64,000 nt of DNA from the NCBI RefSeq assembly GCF_905220415.1, contig NC_059562.1, positions 6,215,501 to 6,279,500 of the forward strand, written 5' to 3'. Positions 57,884 through 60,608 of the stretch are shown here, piece after piece (position 1 is the first letter of the stretch; every line of letters begins with the position of its first letter). The notes beneath the pieces were generated by a model. That model ran no database searches. It worked only from the letters and a program-made list of their open reading frames with translations, and had not been told where the DNA came from. The position numbers and the translations under genes are program-made. This DNA is from Colias croceus (taxonomy: Eukaryota; Arthropoda; Insecta; Lepidoptera; Pieridae).

Positions 57884-58857
57884 ATGTGAAGGCATCACGA
57901 TTTCGATGAAACTTGGTATAATTATACCTTATTATCCTGGGCGTAAAATAGAATACTTTTTATCCTGGAAAAATACGTAGAAAAAAATTAATCTTAATTT
58001 TTCAGTTTTATCCATAGACGTTGTTCCGTAGAACCGCGAACACACGTTGCGTATTATTAGGCCTAACCGTATTTGGGAATTGGGTCCAATAGATATTTAT
58101 AAGATGTTATTGTCAGAGGTCTCAAAATGGAGAAATAAACCACGCGAAGACCGACATCCACGCGGACGGAGTCGCGGGCGGAAGCTAGTTTGATAATATA
58201 ACTATTTGAATAGGTAGTCATTTATATTAAAACACTACATAAAATTTATTAGTGAAATATTAACTAATAAATAAAAAAAAACCTGAGGAACTAAGTAGGT
58301 GCCTATGCTAGTCACAATAAAAGATAAAAGGCTTCTAATGTCGTCGATGTGTCTAAGGTCATCACTACAATATGTCAATGTTAGAACATATTTATAACTG
58401 TATAATTCATTGATTTAAATCTTATTTTATTGGACAAAATAAATAATTTTTTCGAAAAGATAGTTAAGGAAAAATTATTTCAGATTTGGATATGTATACA
58501 ATATAATAATAGCAAATTATCCCCCAATCACGTTAACAAGTAAATACATTGAAATAAAGCACTAATTTTCTATTCAGTTTTCCAATGGAAACCAATTTTC
58601 CAGCCCCGCCCACTGTGCTGAAAATAATCATAACATCATCTACAGATAAGAGTTATCTATGCTCTCATCTATTATCTGTGTATTCCAAATAAACAATAAT
58701 TTAATTAACCACAGACAGCGTAGACATTTTATAGTCTACCCATAGAGCCTCCATTTATTCAGGCTAGGTCAAAGGTCAACGCACACTTGCCAAAATAATT
58801 TAAAGCACTTACTTCAGAAGCCCATTGAACCCGCCTCGTATCGCCGTTTCTTTCCAT
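15055..58857 (-). CDS. MDM1: MDM1, microtubule-binding centriole protein (13 coding exons, complete)
   Basis: Exons in transcript order: 58857-58813, 43997-43877, 39789-39668, 35861-35769, 35324-35171, 31816-31711, 29868-29496, 29198-29068, 28860-28652, 20635-20516, 17787-17587, 16575-16504, 15452-15055 (stop 15057-15055). Every joint has AG/GT borders and matching phase; total 2145 nt, 714 residues, close to the vertebrate length. MDM1 binds microtubules and limits centriole duplication. Identification: three copies of the MDM1 motif, SEYRSTY (about residue 18), TEYRNQF (about 146) and SEYKKKF followed by PFSQYVYE (about 242); the segment after the third, LRKRAGEYK then LAPDHITQLYNKQIELWYQV, parallels the vertebrate protein; SPDPVNWTVPLDTGKTFTV in exon 11; and a terminal RARSRFDKFWGKK like the vertebrate KRKENFWGK end. 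Vertebrate comparison is from memory. Introns reach 14.8 kb (intron 1). Confidence 0.88.
15453..16503 (-). other. MDM1 intron 12
   Basis: No exon required by phase. A stretch at about 16140-16330 is open on the + strand for roughly 60 codons and less AT-rich than its surroundings, but I cannot link it to a gene. Confidence 0.4.
16504..16575 (-). CDS. MDM1: MDM1 exon 12
   Basis: Short exon of 72 nt after acceptor TTTCAG, reading ESVKRPSAEFKGGSVAEDAA and KPA, donor GTACGA. It is frame-neutral (phase 1 in and out), so could be skipped without a frameshift. Confidence 0.75.
16576..17586 (-). other. MDM1 intron 11, nothing seen
   Basis: AT-rich; no repeat family recognised from the rest of the window. 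Confidence 0.45.
17587..17787 (-). CDS. MDM1: MDM1 exon 11 with conserved SPDPVNW segment
   Basis: Reads DEIPSHRSASVAKDQLFDDS, then SPEQMNMRSPDPVNWTVPLD and TGKTFTVTQNVKS. Acceptor CTTACAG, donor GTGAGT. The tryptophan-containing SPDPVNWTVPLDTG stretch looks strongly constrained and corresponds in position to the vertebrate YWHPSRRIQGSLRDPEF region; equivalence is inference. Confidence 0.83.
17788..19016 (-). other. MDM1 intron 10, lower part (would be 3'UTR of the short isoform)
   Basis: No exon seen. If the exon 19017-19198 is used as a terminal exon, its 3'UTR would run down to the AATAAA (minus) at about 18668. A GC-richer patch at about 18480-18600 is unexplained. Confidence 0.4.
19017..19198 (-). 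CDS. MDM1: Candidate alternative terminal exon of MDM1
   Basis: Minus-strand acceptor with a good pyrimidine tract (TATTTCTTCTTAG) at 19208-19199, then an open frame of 59 codons after a split codon, Ser/Arg/Pro/Gly-rich (RVRSSSRGGRSPSAPPKTG; SRSTSKVGIKLGA), ending in TAA at 19019-19017. It starts with two bases (GT) that complete a Gly codon with the single base left by exon 9 or exon 10, so it is phase-compatible. A minus-strand AATAAA (TTTATT on +) lies at about 18668. GC content is well above the intron. It would produce a protein lacking the SPDPVNW and FWGK parts. The + strand is also open across it. Confidence 0.45.
19199..20515 (-). other. MDM1 intron between the alternative terminal exon and exon 10
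   Basis: AT-rich and without recognised repeats or open frames worth reporting. Confidence 0.45.
20516..20635 (-). CDS. MDM1: MDM1 exon 10, Arg/Pro/Ala-rich, frame-neutral (probable cassette exon)
   Basis: A GC-rich island in AT-rich intron. On the minus strand it has acceptor CACAAG and consensus donor GTGAGT, and reads AKEGAFRSPRRRPRSADPAP followed by APARHPPNGHADARPVKPT. It is 120 nt and enters and leaves in phase 1, so including or skipping it keeps the frame between exons 9 and 11. That makes it either constitutive or a cassette exon; transcripts would decide. Not similar to anything I recognise. Confidence 0.65.
20676..20869 (+). mobile_element. Helitron-like non-autonomous element, family A
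   Basis: Begins TCTATACTAATATTATAAAG, contains CTCGGGAACTACTGGTCCGA and TTAGATAGCCCATTAACGAG, and ends GCGCGGAGCAGCTAG. TC start, CTAG end and insertion between A and T fit Helitron termini. Three other copies are at 37456, 42795 and 51117 (minus). Confidence 0.7.
21101..21410 (+). repeat. 5' LTR of the BEL/Pao element
   Basis: 310 bp, TG...CA. Its first 176 bp are identical by eye to the 3' LTR. It then carries about 70 bp (around 21309-21380) that the 3' LTR lacks, and lacks 14 bp present there. No obvious TATA box was assigned. Confidence 0.88.
22132..27237 (+). CDS. BEL/Pao gag-pol polyprotein
   Basis: Retrotransposon polyprotein for reverse transcription and integration; 1701 residues from the ATG at 22132. 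Domains in order: DUF1759-type gag region (about 85-235); two zinc knuckles (C300-C303-H-C312 and C333-x2-C336-x4-H341-x4-C346); A17-type aspartic protease with DQGS at 435-438 and LLGADVYG; reverse transcriptase with YMDDF at 849-853; an RNase H-like part with FCDAS and TDSQIVLAWL; integrase with an HHCC-type finger and D1404, D1470, E1523; DUF5641 with GRWLYGIIVEKHPG near the end. All catalytic motifs look intact. An ATG at 22038 opens a better gag start in another frame, which closes shortly after 22132, so the N-terminus appears shifted. The final dozen or so codons fall in an inserted TIR element. Confidence 0.93.
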   Translation: MMRTYLSTRLDALEELWSQFLQTHTQIIQVSESDKLNATTYVKADTYGNCEEQYIDYKYELREARANLTVKSTYVHHAPDGSTTATDSNQQGFKLPKITIPHFSGKYAEWTSFRDLFLSLVHSNPTLDDVQRLHYLKCQLTGEAEQFLRHIPITAENYKLCWKQLEDRYSNKKYLANCILKKFMNQKTVTTESATALREILDTTNECMFALKNLSIDVSTWDTIVIYIVSLKLDSESRKQWELQSSKNCNLLPTYKEFIEFLEIRSRSLEFIDPKVAKQNSQQYRSNVTPKAFHISNLKCIYCSDDHHLRNCKSFSREMTDTRRNFVQSQNLCFNCLGAGHNVYSCRQSSRCRICKKKHHSLLHPKNVSLPSEPPMREAEPDAKEATASTSTQVKNINNIRACFSRFSGQVLLATALVNARSHTGSLITLRCLIDQGSQASFLTEAAVQLLGLRKIPHKSSIIGLGSDHSSSVASKARVEIEIESRHCNFKFCVQAFVLNKLTSVLPERNAVVNLSPEVSKLVLADPFFATPNKIDMLLGADVYGQILLEGLIKNSPSALIAQNTQLGWILSGPIQSRSSSSTIWCNHIHQNDEYELMKKFWELESDQFASDKSLLTEEEIKCENIYSSTTRRDSSGRYIVHLPFRTDDPNCKYGNSKAIAIKQFNRLENRLLKNPKLKAEYAAVIEEYKNLGHVETVPSHEEDLADAVYLPHHAVIREDKDTTKVRVVFNASCPGTNGITLNDELMVGPSLQPDLRHIIMRWRQYPICLVADIIKMYRQVKISELHTNFQRFVWREDPDQRLQHLRLLRVTFGTASAPYLAVKSLQQVAHDDGVKYPLAAERVLREFYMDDFMSGCFSVEEGKQIYKEITQLLQGGGFVLQKWSSNSEEILKEINEDVEDQAENLKLKIDEIMKILGLTWNRRTDEFEYVVKLPQLSPPVTKRKVISEISRLFDPVGWLAPVIISAKVFIQKLWLSGIEWDDELPPQLLKDWLKYRSELDTLTKFSIPRWINVNKDDKVRELHGFCDASNVAFAAVVYLRVVNSNGEVNVALIASKTKVAPIKQVSIPRLELCGAVLLTRLLLEVSQVMGMEKSSIHAWTDSQIVLAWLQGQPSRWKTFVANRVSEIITSLEPQQWQHVSTKDNPADCASRGSTQWDVQLWKEGPKWLQEKDINFTRGQIEDTDLEERKMKICLINTHSDEADPEEEIYSRFSSLRRLLRVTALCKRLIKRMRKMEVEDQKDWITSFEIRESLKICVKRCQEKHFGEELADLRNKKEINKKSKLTSLNPIVDEDGILRVGGRLQQAILSDERKHPIILPRKSQFTTLVIADAHERTFHGGPQLMQNYLQSKYWIIGAKDLIRLCVRKCVRCVRYAARIRHQLMGQLPVERSTACRPFLRSGVDYAGPINIRTSKGRGNRSFKGYICLFICMATRAIHLEAVSDLTAQGFLAAFKRFIARRGHCAEVWSDNGTNFVGAARELKSLYAHERSSIMKEIADQLATNGTEWHFIPPHSPNFGGLWEAGVKSTKHHLRRIVGNSTLTFEEMTTLLCQIESCLNSRPISKITENPDNPIPLTPGHFLVGEPLVLPPDVNYETSNITNLRRWQMTQKMTQDFWRRWSNEYLTQFYHRYKWNNIFPEPKIGDLVLVVEDDLPPGRWLYGIIVEKHPGLDGITRVVSLKCKNNVIKRPERRDKCQNAKE
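27195..27815. mobile_element. TIR element (MITE-like) inserted at the end of the BEL ORF
   Basis: Long imperfect inverted repeats: about 27195-27333 on the left (AACGCCAAGGAATAGA, TTGACATAAGC, GGATTCGGTCACCCTACCAA) and about 27680-27812 on the right in reverse complement (TTGGTAGTGTGACCGAACC, GCTTATGTCAA, TCTATTCCATGGCGTT). The left arm overlaps the last codons and stop of the polyprotein frame. The 340-bp centre has no open frame. Target duplication not identified. Confidence 0.75.
28079..28324 (+). repeat. 3' LTR of the BEL/Pao element
   Basis: 246 bp; identical to the 5' LTR over 176 bp, then two indels before the shared AAAGCGATACATAAA and GGGAGTTTTTA ends. Followed by the target duplication CAAGG. 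Confidence 0.88.
28330..28651. other. MDM1 intron 9 remainder after the BEL element
   Basis: AT-rich; nothing recognised. Exon 9 donor lies at its upper end. Confidence 0.5.
28652..29198 (-). CDS. MDM1: MDM1 exons 8 (29198-29068) and 9 (28860-28652)
   Basis: Exon 8 reads YRGWGTELAPDHITQLYNKQ then IELWYQVSRRSSLSALSLAS, corresponding to the conserved helix after the third motif. Exon 9 reads ALPRDEKDGKESKSHSPKKF, RSFRSAPHQSIHAKLQETK, and a basic run ending LQGHSFDEGAAQE plus one base, before GTATGT. Exon 8 acceptor is CGACAG, weak in pyrimidines but required by phase. Confidence 0.8.
29496..29868 (-). CDS. MDM1: MDM1 exon 7, third MDM1 motif plus Gly-rich insert
   Basis: Largest internal exon (373 nt). 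After the split Arg codon it reads KSTFRSALSALIYNGED, then RYKSEYKKKFRPFSQYVYEA, the best match to the vertebrate MDM1 motif and its SPAQYLY-like follower. A Gly/Glu/Ala-rich low-complexity insert (GEVGGGGGGASGAGGAAED) separates it from DSWYREVLDLRKRAGEYK. Acceptor TTTTGCAG; donor GTCTGC is weaker than the others. Confidence 0.83.
29869..31710 (-). other. MDM1 intron 6
   Basis: Contains one strong hairpin element (30935-31096, separate entry). The part next to exon 7 (29880-30340) is less AT-rich but has no open frame that joins in phase. Confidence 0.45.
30935..31096. mobile_element. Hairpin MITE, 162 bp
   Basis: Arms of about 61 bp (30935-30995 and 31034-31096) are almost perfect inverted repeats: GCTAGCGCGCAAGATCAACT ... 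CTCTATAGG against its reverse complement, with one mismatch cluster (GATC/GAGC). The loop is about 38 bp. Transcribed as part of MDM1 it would form a long RNA hairpin. Confidence 0.88.
31711..31816 (-). CDS. MDM1: MDM1 exon 6
   Basis: Reads SVEAEPLMNHVDGEEDHKRY then IEDYLWNGQKPGVQ, with acceptor CATTCCAG and donor GTACGT. It completes the Gly codon from exon 5 and leaves AG, completed to Arg by exon 7. Acidic; no named domain. Confidence 0.8.
32115..32375 (+). mobile_element. Helitron-like element, family B
   Basis: TCCATAC start, AAATGCGAAAGTAACTCTGT, (CTGT)n, ACTCAATCACGCCTTAACTA, CCGCGGGTGGAAAGCTAG end. Other copies: 34853 (minus), 36438 (plus), 40614 (minus). This copy has an internal duplication of a GGATAGG(T/G)TTTATCC segment. 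Confidence 0.7.
32508..32812 (-). mobile_element. Helitron-like element, family C, short form
   Basis: Reverse strand starts TCTATACATATAT, has GAAGGGTCAATTCTGTACAT, (CTGT)n, and ends GTCGCGGGCGGAAGCTAG. It lacks about 150 bp near the 3' end that the long copies (33898, 57728, 60108) have. Confidence 0.72.
33238..33758. repeat. Large inverted repeat (arms about 150 bp)
   Basis: 33238-33401 and 33613-33758 are inverted copies: TAAATTGTGCCACATCATCT and TCCTTGTCTTGCACACCAAT on the left recur in reverse complement on the right. Left arm has a 15-bp insertion. A related direct repeat (GTAGTGAAGTGAGATTGATT) lies just outside at 33046 and 33181, and a weaker third copy in the loop at about 33510. 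Class of element not identified. Confidence 0.75.
33898..34364 (-). mobile_element. Helitron-like element, family C, long form
   Basis: Same ends as the 32508 copy (TCTATACATATA start, GGCGGAAGCTAG end on the minus strand), with the extra segment containing CGTAGAACCGCGAACACACG and TTTGGGAATTGGGTCCAAT. Only 1.1 kb from the short copy in the same orientation. Confidence 0.72.
34853..35030 (-). mobile_element. Helitron-like element, family B
   Basis: Reverse strand: ATCCATACTAATATTATAAA, TGCGAAAGTAACTCTGTCTG, ending CCGGGGCGGACCACTAG. The end sequence resembles the element at 59935-60104 rather than the other family B copies, so it may be a mosaic. Confidence 0.65.
35171..35324 (-). CDS. MDM1: MDM1 exon 5, second MDM1 motif
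   Basis: Reads ATTALGEVLAAKEPDPVSTE then YRNQFAWPK, a TEY-type MDM1 motif, and SISMGALKKAAAAEG. The open frame continues past the donor GTAAAG at 35170, but splicing there leaves one base that joins correctly to the GT at the start of exon 6, whereas the read-through does not. Confidence 0.8.
35769..35861 (-). CDS. MDM1: MDM1 exon 4
   Basis: Acceptor TTTGCAG, then SAQRNETDRAGRRSKSEGPR and QPRWTDTVEPK, donor GTAAGC; phase 0 at both ends, 31 codons. Basic and Ser/Arg-rich. Confidence 0.8.
36438..36655 (+). mobile_element. Helitron-like element, family B
   Basis: TCCATACTAATATTATAAAT start, GCGAAAGTAACTCTGTCTGT, CCGCGGGTGGAAAGCTAG end. In MDM1 intron 3. Confidence 0.7.
37456..37646 (+). mobile_element. 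Helitron-like element, family A
   Basis: TCTATACTAATATTATAAAG start and CAAGGCGCAGCTAG end, closely similar to 20676-20869. Confidence 0.7.
38100..38346. mobile_element. TIR element with AACCGACTTCAAA ends
   Basis: AACCGACTTCAAA at 38100-38112 is repeated inverted at 38334-38346. Internal AAATCGGTTCAGAAA and an A17 tract followed by TACCGGCCGAATTGATAACC are typical of a common lepidopteran repeat whose ends read GAAGTCGG; class uncertain (MITE or LINE/SINE tail). Confidence 0.6.
38347..39667 (-). other. MDM1 intron 3, nothing recognised
   Basis: AT-rich. Contains a small inverted repeat around ATAAATCTTGTCTATTATAT/ACACAAGATTTA near 39181-39215. No exon needed by phase. Confidence 0.4.
39668..39789 (-). 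CDS. MDM1: MDM1 exon 3
   Basis: Acceptor TTTGTCCAG, then AIEPALPRRKKYPGVAYKTN and ELFDPAPSDDIRPQTLDRAR, donor GTATGT. Completes the Gly codon from exon 2 and ends in phase 0. Confidence 0.8.
40614..40855 (-). mobile_element. Helitron-like element, family B
   Basis: Reverse strand ATCCATACTAATATTATAAA start and GCCGCGGGCGGAAAGCTAG end. Carries a local tandem duplication of ACCTATACCTATGTATAATT-like sequence at about 40690-40740. Confidence 0.68.
41134..41720. mobile_element. Large inverted-repeat (foldback) element
   Basis: Arms of about 180 bp: 41134-41318 and 41538-41720, e.g. AGTTCAGGATACATCGCC left and GGCGATGTATCCTGAACT right, TTGTGGTAGCTAACAGAGAT left and ATCTCTGTTAGCTACCACAA right. 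Centre about 220 bp, no ORF. A tRNA-like cassette (41722-41850) starts exactly at its right end. Confidence 0.8.
41722..41850 (+). repeat. tRNA-like cassette, copy 3 (5' part lost)
   Basis: Left flank GACACATAAAACTGAAGGAA and right flank ATCGAATTTTTTCTATTCTT match copy 1. The core keeps the part from TCCGCCCCGGAATGGCGCGA through the T arm and CTCGTGATCG, but the acceptor 5' strand and D arm are missing. It begins directly where an inverted-repeat element ends (about 41720). Confidence 0.65.
42015..42340 (+). mobile_element. Helitron-like element, family C, short form
   Basis: TCTATACATATAATAAATCT start, GGTGTTACTGGATCGATACC, GTCGCGGGCGGAAGCTAG end. Same internal deletion class as 32508-32812. 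Confidence 0.72.
42795..42984 (+). mobile_element. Helitron-like element, family A (diverged)
   Basis: TCTATACCAATATTATAAAG start, GGTCCGATTTGAAAAATTCT inside, CGAGGCACACCTAG end. Confidence 0.65.
43436..43876. repeat. Tandem 137-bp repeat copying the end of MDM1 exon 2
   Basis: The string GCCTACATTTGCTGCATATT recurs at 43444, 43581, 43718 and 43855, exactly 137 bp apart. The fourth occurrence abuts real exon 2 (43877-43997). Each of the first three units contains an exon-like block of 88 bp matching the 3' part of exon 2 (VVKQPAPTPPSALPIAR in the reverse frame) plus 49 bp of intron-like sequence. Confidence 0.9.
43466..43827 (-). other. Three exon-2-like copies with splice sites (43553-43466, 43690-43603, 43827-43740)
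   Basis: On the minus strand each block begins after CATTTAG, reads LCHIYEYVRTAGVVKQP and on to SALPIAR, and ends with one base before GTAATA. Each is 88 nt, phase 0 in and phase 1 out, the same phases as exon 2, so any one could replace exon 2, but two in series would shift the frame. The SEYRSTY motif is lost in the copies (EY remains). Pyrimidine tracts are poor. They may be unused duplicates. Confidence 0.4.
43877..43997 (-). CDS. MDM1: MDM1 exon 2, first SEY motif
   Basis: Acceptor CCCGCAG, then LHSEYRSTYRWHEYKEQQNQ and QQGVVKQPAPTPPSALPIAR, ending with one base before GTAATA. The last two thirds of this exon are also present in three tandem 137-bp repeats on its 3' side (see separate entries). 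Next exon completes a Gly codon. Confidence 0.82.
44502..44688. mobile_element. MITE with AAGAAGTGAAACTTCTTTA ends
   Basis: 44502-44520 and 44671-44688 (ATAAAGAAGTTTCACTTC) are inverted repeats; each end is itself nearly palindromic. The 150-bp centre has ACGCGTGGTAGGG and GCGCGTAACGGAAAAATGTC. A related tip occurs near 57105-57120. Confidence 0.7.
44689..48591 (-). other. MDM1 intron 1, part
   Basis: AT-rich intron without genes. Holds the structured GC-rich element at 45740-45928 (separate entry), a short duplicated GGGCCGGATC near 46765-46790, and a GACGACGACGATGATG run near 47378. Confidence 0.45.
45740..45928. repeat. GC-rich element bounded by a 13-bp perfect inverted repeat
   Basis: AAGCTATTGCATA at 45789-45801 and TATGCAATAGCTT at 45916-45928 are perfect inverted copies; the 114 bp between them, with GCCACACCTCTGCCGGTCTG and GTTTTTTCGTTACGGAATTT, is far richer in GC than the intron. 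It looks like a dispersed repeat I believe occurs in other Lepidoptera, but I cannot name it. The open + frame across it is probably not a gene. Confidence 0.5.
48592..48795 (+). mobile_element. tRNA-derived SINE
   Basis: The head has an A-box-like GGTGCAGTGGTTGACGCG and a B box GGTTCGATTCCCG about 40 bp later, followed by the body GTCTGGCAGGACACAGAAGG-like and ATCGATCAGTGAAACAAATG, then CCCACTTGGGGACATGGGAC. This arrangement matches a widespread lepidopteran SINE. The + frame covering it is not a gene. Confidence 0.75.
48796..51116 (-). other. MDM1 intron 1, part, no gene seen
   Basis: Minus-strand frames around 48928-49337 show MVRYCAVYGC, faintly like the start of a THAP domain, but with no continuation. 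A GC-richer patch at 50650-50760 is open on both strands. Otherwise AT-rich and unremarkable. Confidence 0.4.
51117..51275 (-). mobile_element. Helitron-like element, family A (old copy)
   Basis: Reverse strand ATCTACACTAATATATAAAG start, CAATTTGAAAATTATTTCAG and TTAGATAGCTCATTTATC inside; the 3' end reads GGGGCACAGCTCGTG instead of a clean CTAG. More diverged than the copies at 20676 and 37456. Confidence 0.55.
52131..52316. mobile_element. MITE with 24-bp perfect terminal inverted repeats
   Basis: ATAACGGTGCATTTACATCA AACG at 52131-52154 matches the reverse complement of 52293-52316 exactly by eye. 186 bp in all, AT-rich centre with no ORF. Flanking TA-like bases do not allow a firm target duplication. 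Confidence 0.82.
53007..53200 (-). mobile_element. Helitron-like 3' end (fragment, boundary approximate)
   Basis: CTAGCTTACTGCCCGCGGCT at 53007 is the reverse of the CCGCGGGCAGTAAGCTAG-type end seen in other elements. The other end is not clear; the right boundary is a guess. Confidence 0.45.
53201..56173 (-). other. MDM1 intron 1, part, no gene seen
   Basis: AT-rich. Short open frames at 55000-55221, 55563-55757 and 55944-56159 have no protein-like features. A TATATATATATA run lies near 55785. Confidence 0.45.
56174..56350 (-). mobile_element. Helitron-like element (3' end plus body)
   Basis: Starts CTAGCTTACCGCCCGCGGCT, so the minus strand ends in CTAG; body ACTATCCTATCTCTCAAGTT and GGTTAAGTGGTTTAGGAGTC; ends near GAGATTTATATATATTAAGA. 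Similar in its terminal part to 53007. Confidence 0.55.
56640..56713 (+). mobile_element. Helitron-like 3' fragment
   Basis: GAAACCGTGTGTGGAATGCTAG ends in CTAG after a GC-rich stretch with CACGCGATGACGGGAAGAGC. Only the terminal part is recognisable. Confidence 0.4.
57440..57464. repeat. CA microsatellite
   Basis: A short run of about eleven CA units in MDM1 intron 1. Confidence 0.8.
57728..58188 (+). mobile_element. Helitron-like element, family C, long form
   Basis: TCTATACATATAATAAATCT start, six CTGT units, CGTAGAACCGCGAACACACG, and GTCGCGGGCGGAAGCTAG end. It lacks the CGTGAAAACTAGCGGTTC segment present at about 60286-60303. Confidence 0.75.
58813..58857 (-). CDS. MDM1: MDM1 exon 1 with start codon
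   Basis: ATG at 58857-58855 opens a 15-codon exon, MERNGDTRRVQWASE, followed by a consensus donor GTAAGT. It joins in phase 0 to LHSEYRSTY of exon 2, placing the first SEY motif near the N-terminus as in vertebrate MDM1. Too short to stand out as an ORF; found by phase and position. Confidence 0.75.
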
Positions 58858-59200
58858 TATAAACACACACAGACTCACGACACCATCTCACTCTAACACA
58901 AACTAAGGCACAAGACACACGTCAAAATTTTCGAAAAAAAAAAGAATTTCGTTTCGTTTACGCGGCAGATTTCTAACGTTCGGAAATGTCGGGAAAATCG
59001 TCGATGTCTGTTCCGCGGCTGCGCGGTCTCCGCTCTGAGTCACCCACACAATTTGCTATGACGCGACGTGTTGCAAATTTTGCATTTTTTTAAACTCTGG
59101 AACTTAGTAACGTATCCGCCAAATCAGCTGATAGAACAGACAGCGAAGAAACGCGATAGCACGCTCTATCGGGTTAGTGTAACGATAGGGACATCTATAT
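58858..59200 (-). promoter_or_regulatory. MDM1 5'UTR and promoter side
   Basis: Immediately upstream of the MDM1 start codon, with a CpG-richer patch at about 58970-59060 (CCGCGGCTGCGCGGTCTCCG) contrasting with AT-rich surroundings. A small palindromic pair CTATCGG/ACGATAG lies at 59166-59186. No TATA box or firm start site could be assigned. The role is inferred from position. Confidence 0.4.
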
Positions 59201-59934
59201 CCTCTATCTCGCTTTATCTAGGGGACTGGCGTGATAATTTGCATCTGATAGACGGCTGATAATAATTTCCTTTTTTGCATCCTATTGTTAGATTATTACG
59301 GTGAAAGCAATTATACAAGTCGATTAATTTTACACTCGATACGGAATATGCTAGTTAATCAGTTACAATTACGTTGTTAAGGTAAATTGAGACGAAACGG
59401 GTCAGCATGAATCACGTAATTAACGTTAACACTGCACAAAATTTGAGGCACGGGGTTTGACACGTTTGAATTTCGAACACAATTCGCGCGGGAATTTGGA
59501 CGGTGACAGTTTATTTTTTTTATTTTTTTATTATTGACGAAGGAGGTTTTATTGCGAGTTGTTTCTTGTCGCGAGGCGACAGTCGACTAGTGGTAAGAAG
59601 TAAGAAGCGAGGGAGTGGTGGTCGCTTGGTGGGATCGATACCATAGTCTGGTCGACGCAATGACCGTTCGTTCCCCACAGCCCTACACTCGGATTATAGG
59701 ATAGTTATCATTCAAGGGTGGGCCGGCTATATTTATGTTGGATAATAAATCAATAATCTCGTGGTGGCTTTCTGAGTAATATACATAATGTATTCATTAT
59801 TACTCCCGCAGGTACTTTTCATGAAATATGAAACATACTTAGTAATAAACAACCAGTTATTTATGGCAATATGATATCTAAACATTTTATAATTAAGTAT
59901 TTTAAATTCCATCCAAACACGGTATTTATTTAAA
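59201..59934. other. Upstream of MDM1, no gene seen
   Basis: Contains a less AT-rich patch at 59560-59700 (GTCGCGAGGCGACAGTCGAC, palindromic) that is not assigned. Confidence 0.4.
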
Positions 59935-60104
59935 TCTATATATATAAAAATCAATGCCACTTTTCGTTGTAATTCCATAACTCGAGAACGGCTGAACCGA
60001 TTTCGATAATTCTTTTTTTATTATATTCCTTGAAGTACGAGGATGGTTCTTATGTAGAGAAAACGTTAATATGTACCACGGGCGAAGCCGGGGCGGACCG
60101 CTAG
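59935..60104 (+). mobile_element. Helitron-like element, family D
   Basis: TCTATATATATAAAAATCAA start, ACTCGAGAACGGCTGAACCG inside, GCCGGGGCGGACCGCTAG end. The next element starts three bases later. Confidence 0.65.
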
Positions 60105-60107
60105 TTA

Positions 60108-60226
60108 TCTATACATATAATAAATCTGTAGAAGGGTCAATTCTGTACATTGAAAATATTGAAAAAATAAATACCAGGGGGTGTTACTGGATCGATACCA
60201 AACCCAAATATGTGATTAAAAAAATT

Positions 60227-60271
<45 letters not shown>

Positions 60272-60608
60272 ATGTGAAGGCATCACGTGAAAACTAGCGG
60301 TTCGATTTCGATGAAACTTGGTATAATTATACCTTATTATCCTGGGCGTAAAATAGGATACTTTTTATCCTGGAAAAATACGTAGAAAAACATTAATCTT
60401 AATTTTTCAGTTTTATCCATAGACGTTGTTCCGTAGAACCGCGAACACACGTTGCGTATTATTATAGGCCTAGCCGTATTTGGGAATTGGGTCCAATAGA
60501 TATTTATAAGATGTTATTTTCAGAGGTAGGTACCTACTCTAAATGGAGAAATAAACCATCCACGCGAAGACCGACATCCGCGCGGACGGAGTCGCGGGCG
60601 GAAGCTAG
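60108..60608 (+). mobile_element. Helitron-like element, family C, longest copy
   Basis: TCTATACATATAATAAATCT start, nine CTGT units, ACGTGAAAACTAGCGGTTCG, the CCGCGAACACACGTTGCG segment and GTCGCGGGCGGAAGCTAG end. About 500 bp. Nearly identical in sequence to 57728-58188 over most of its length. Confidence 0.75.

Noticed and set aside
59068..59259. + strand 63-residue frame just upstream of MDM1
   Set aside because: No homology recognised and lies in the probable promoter region; likely chance.
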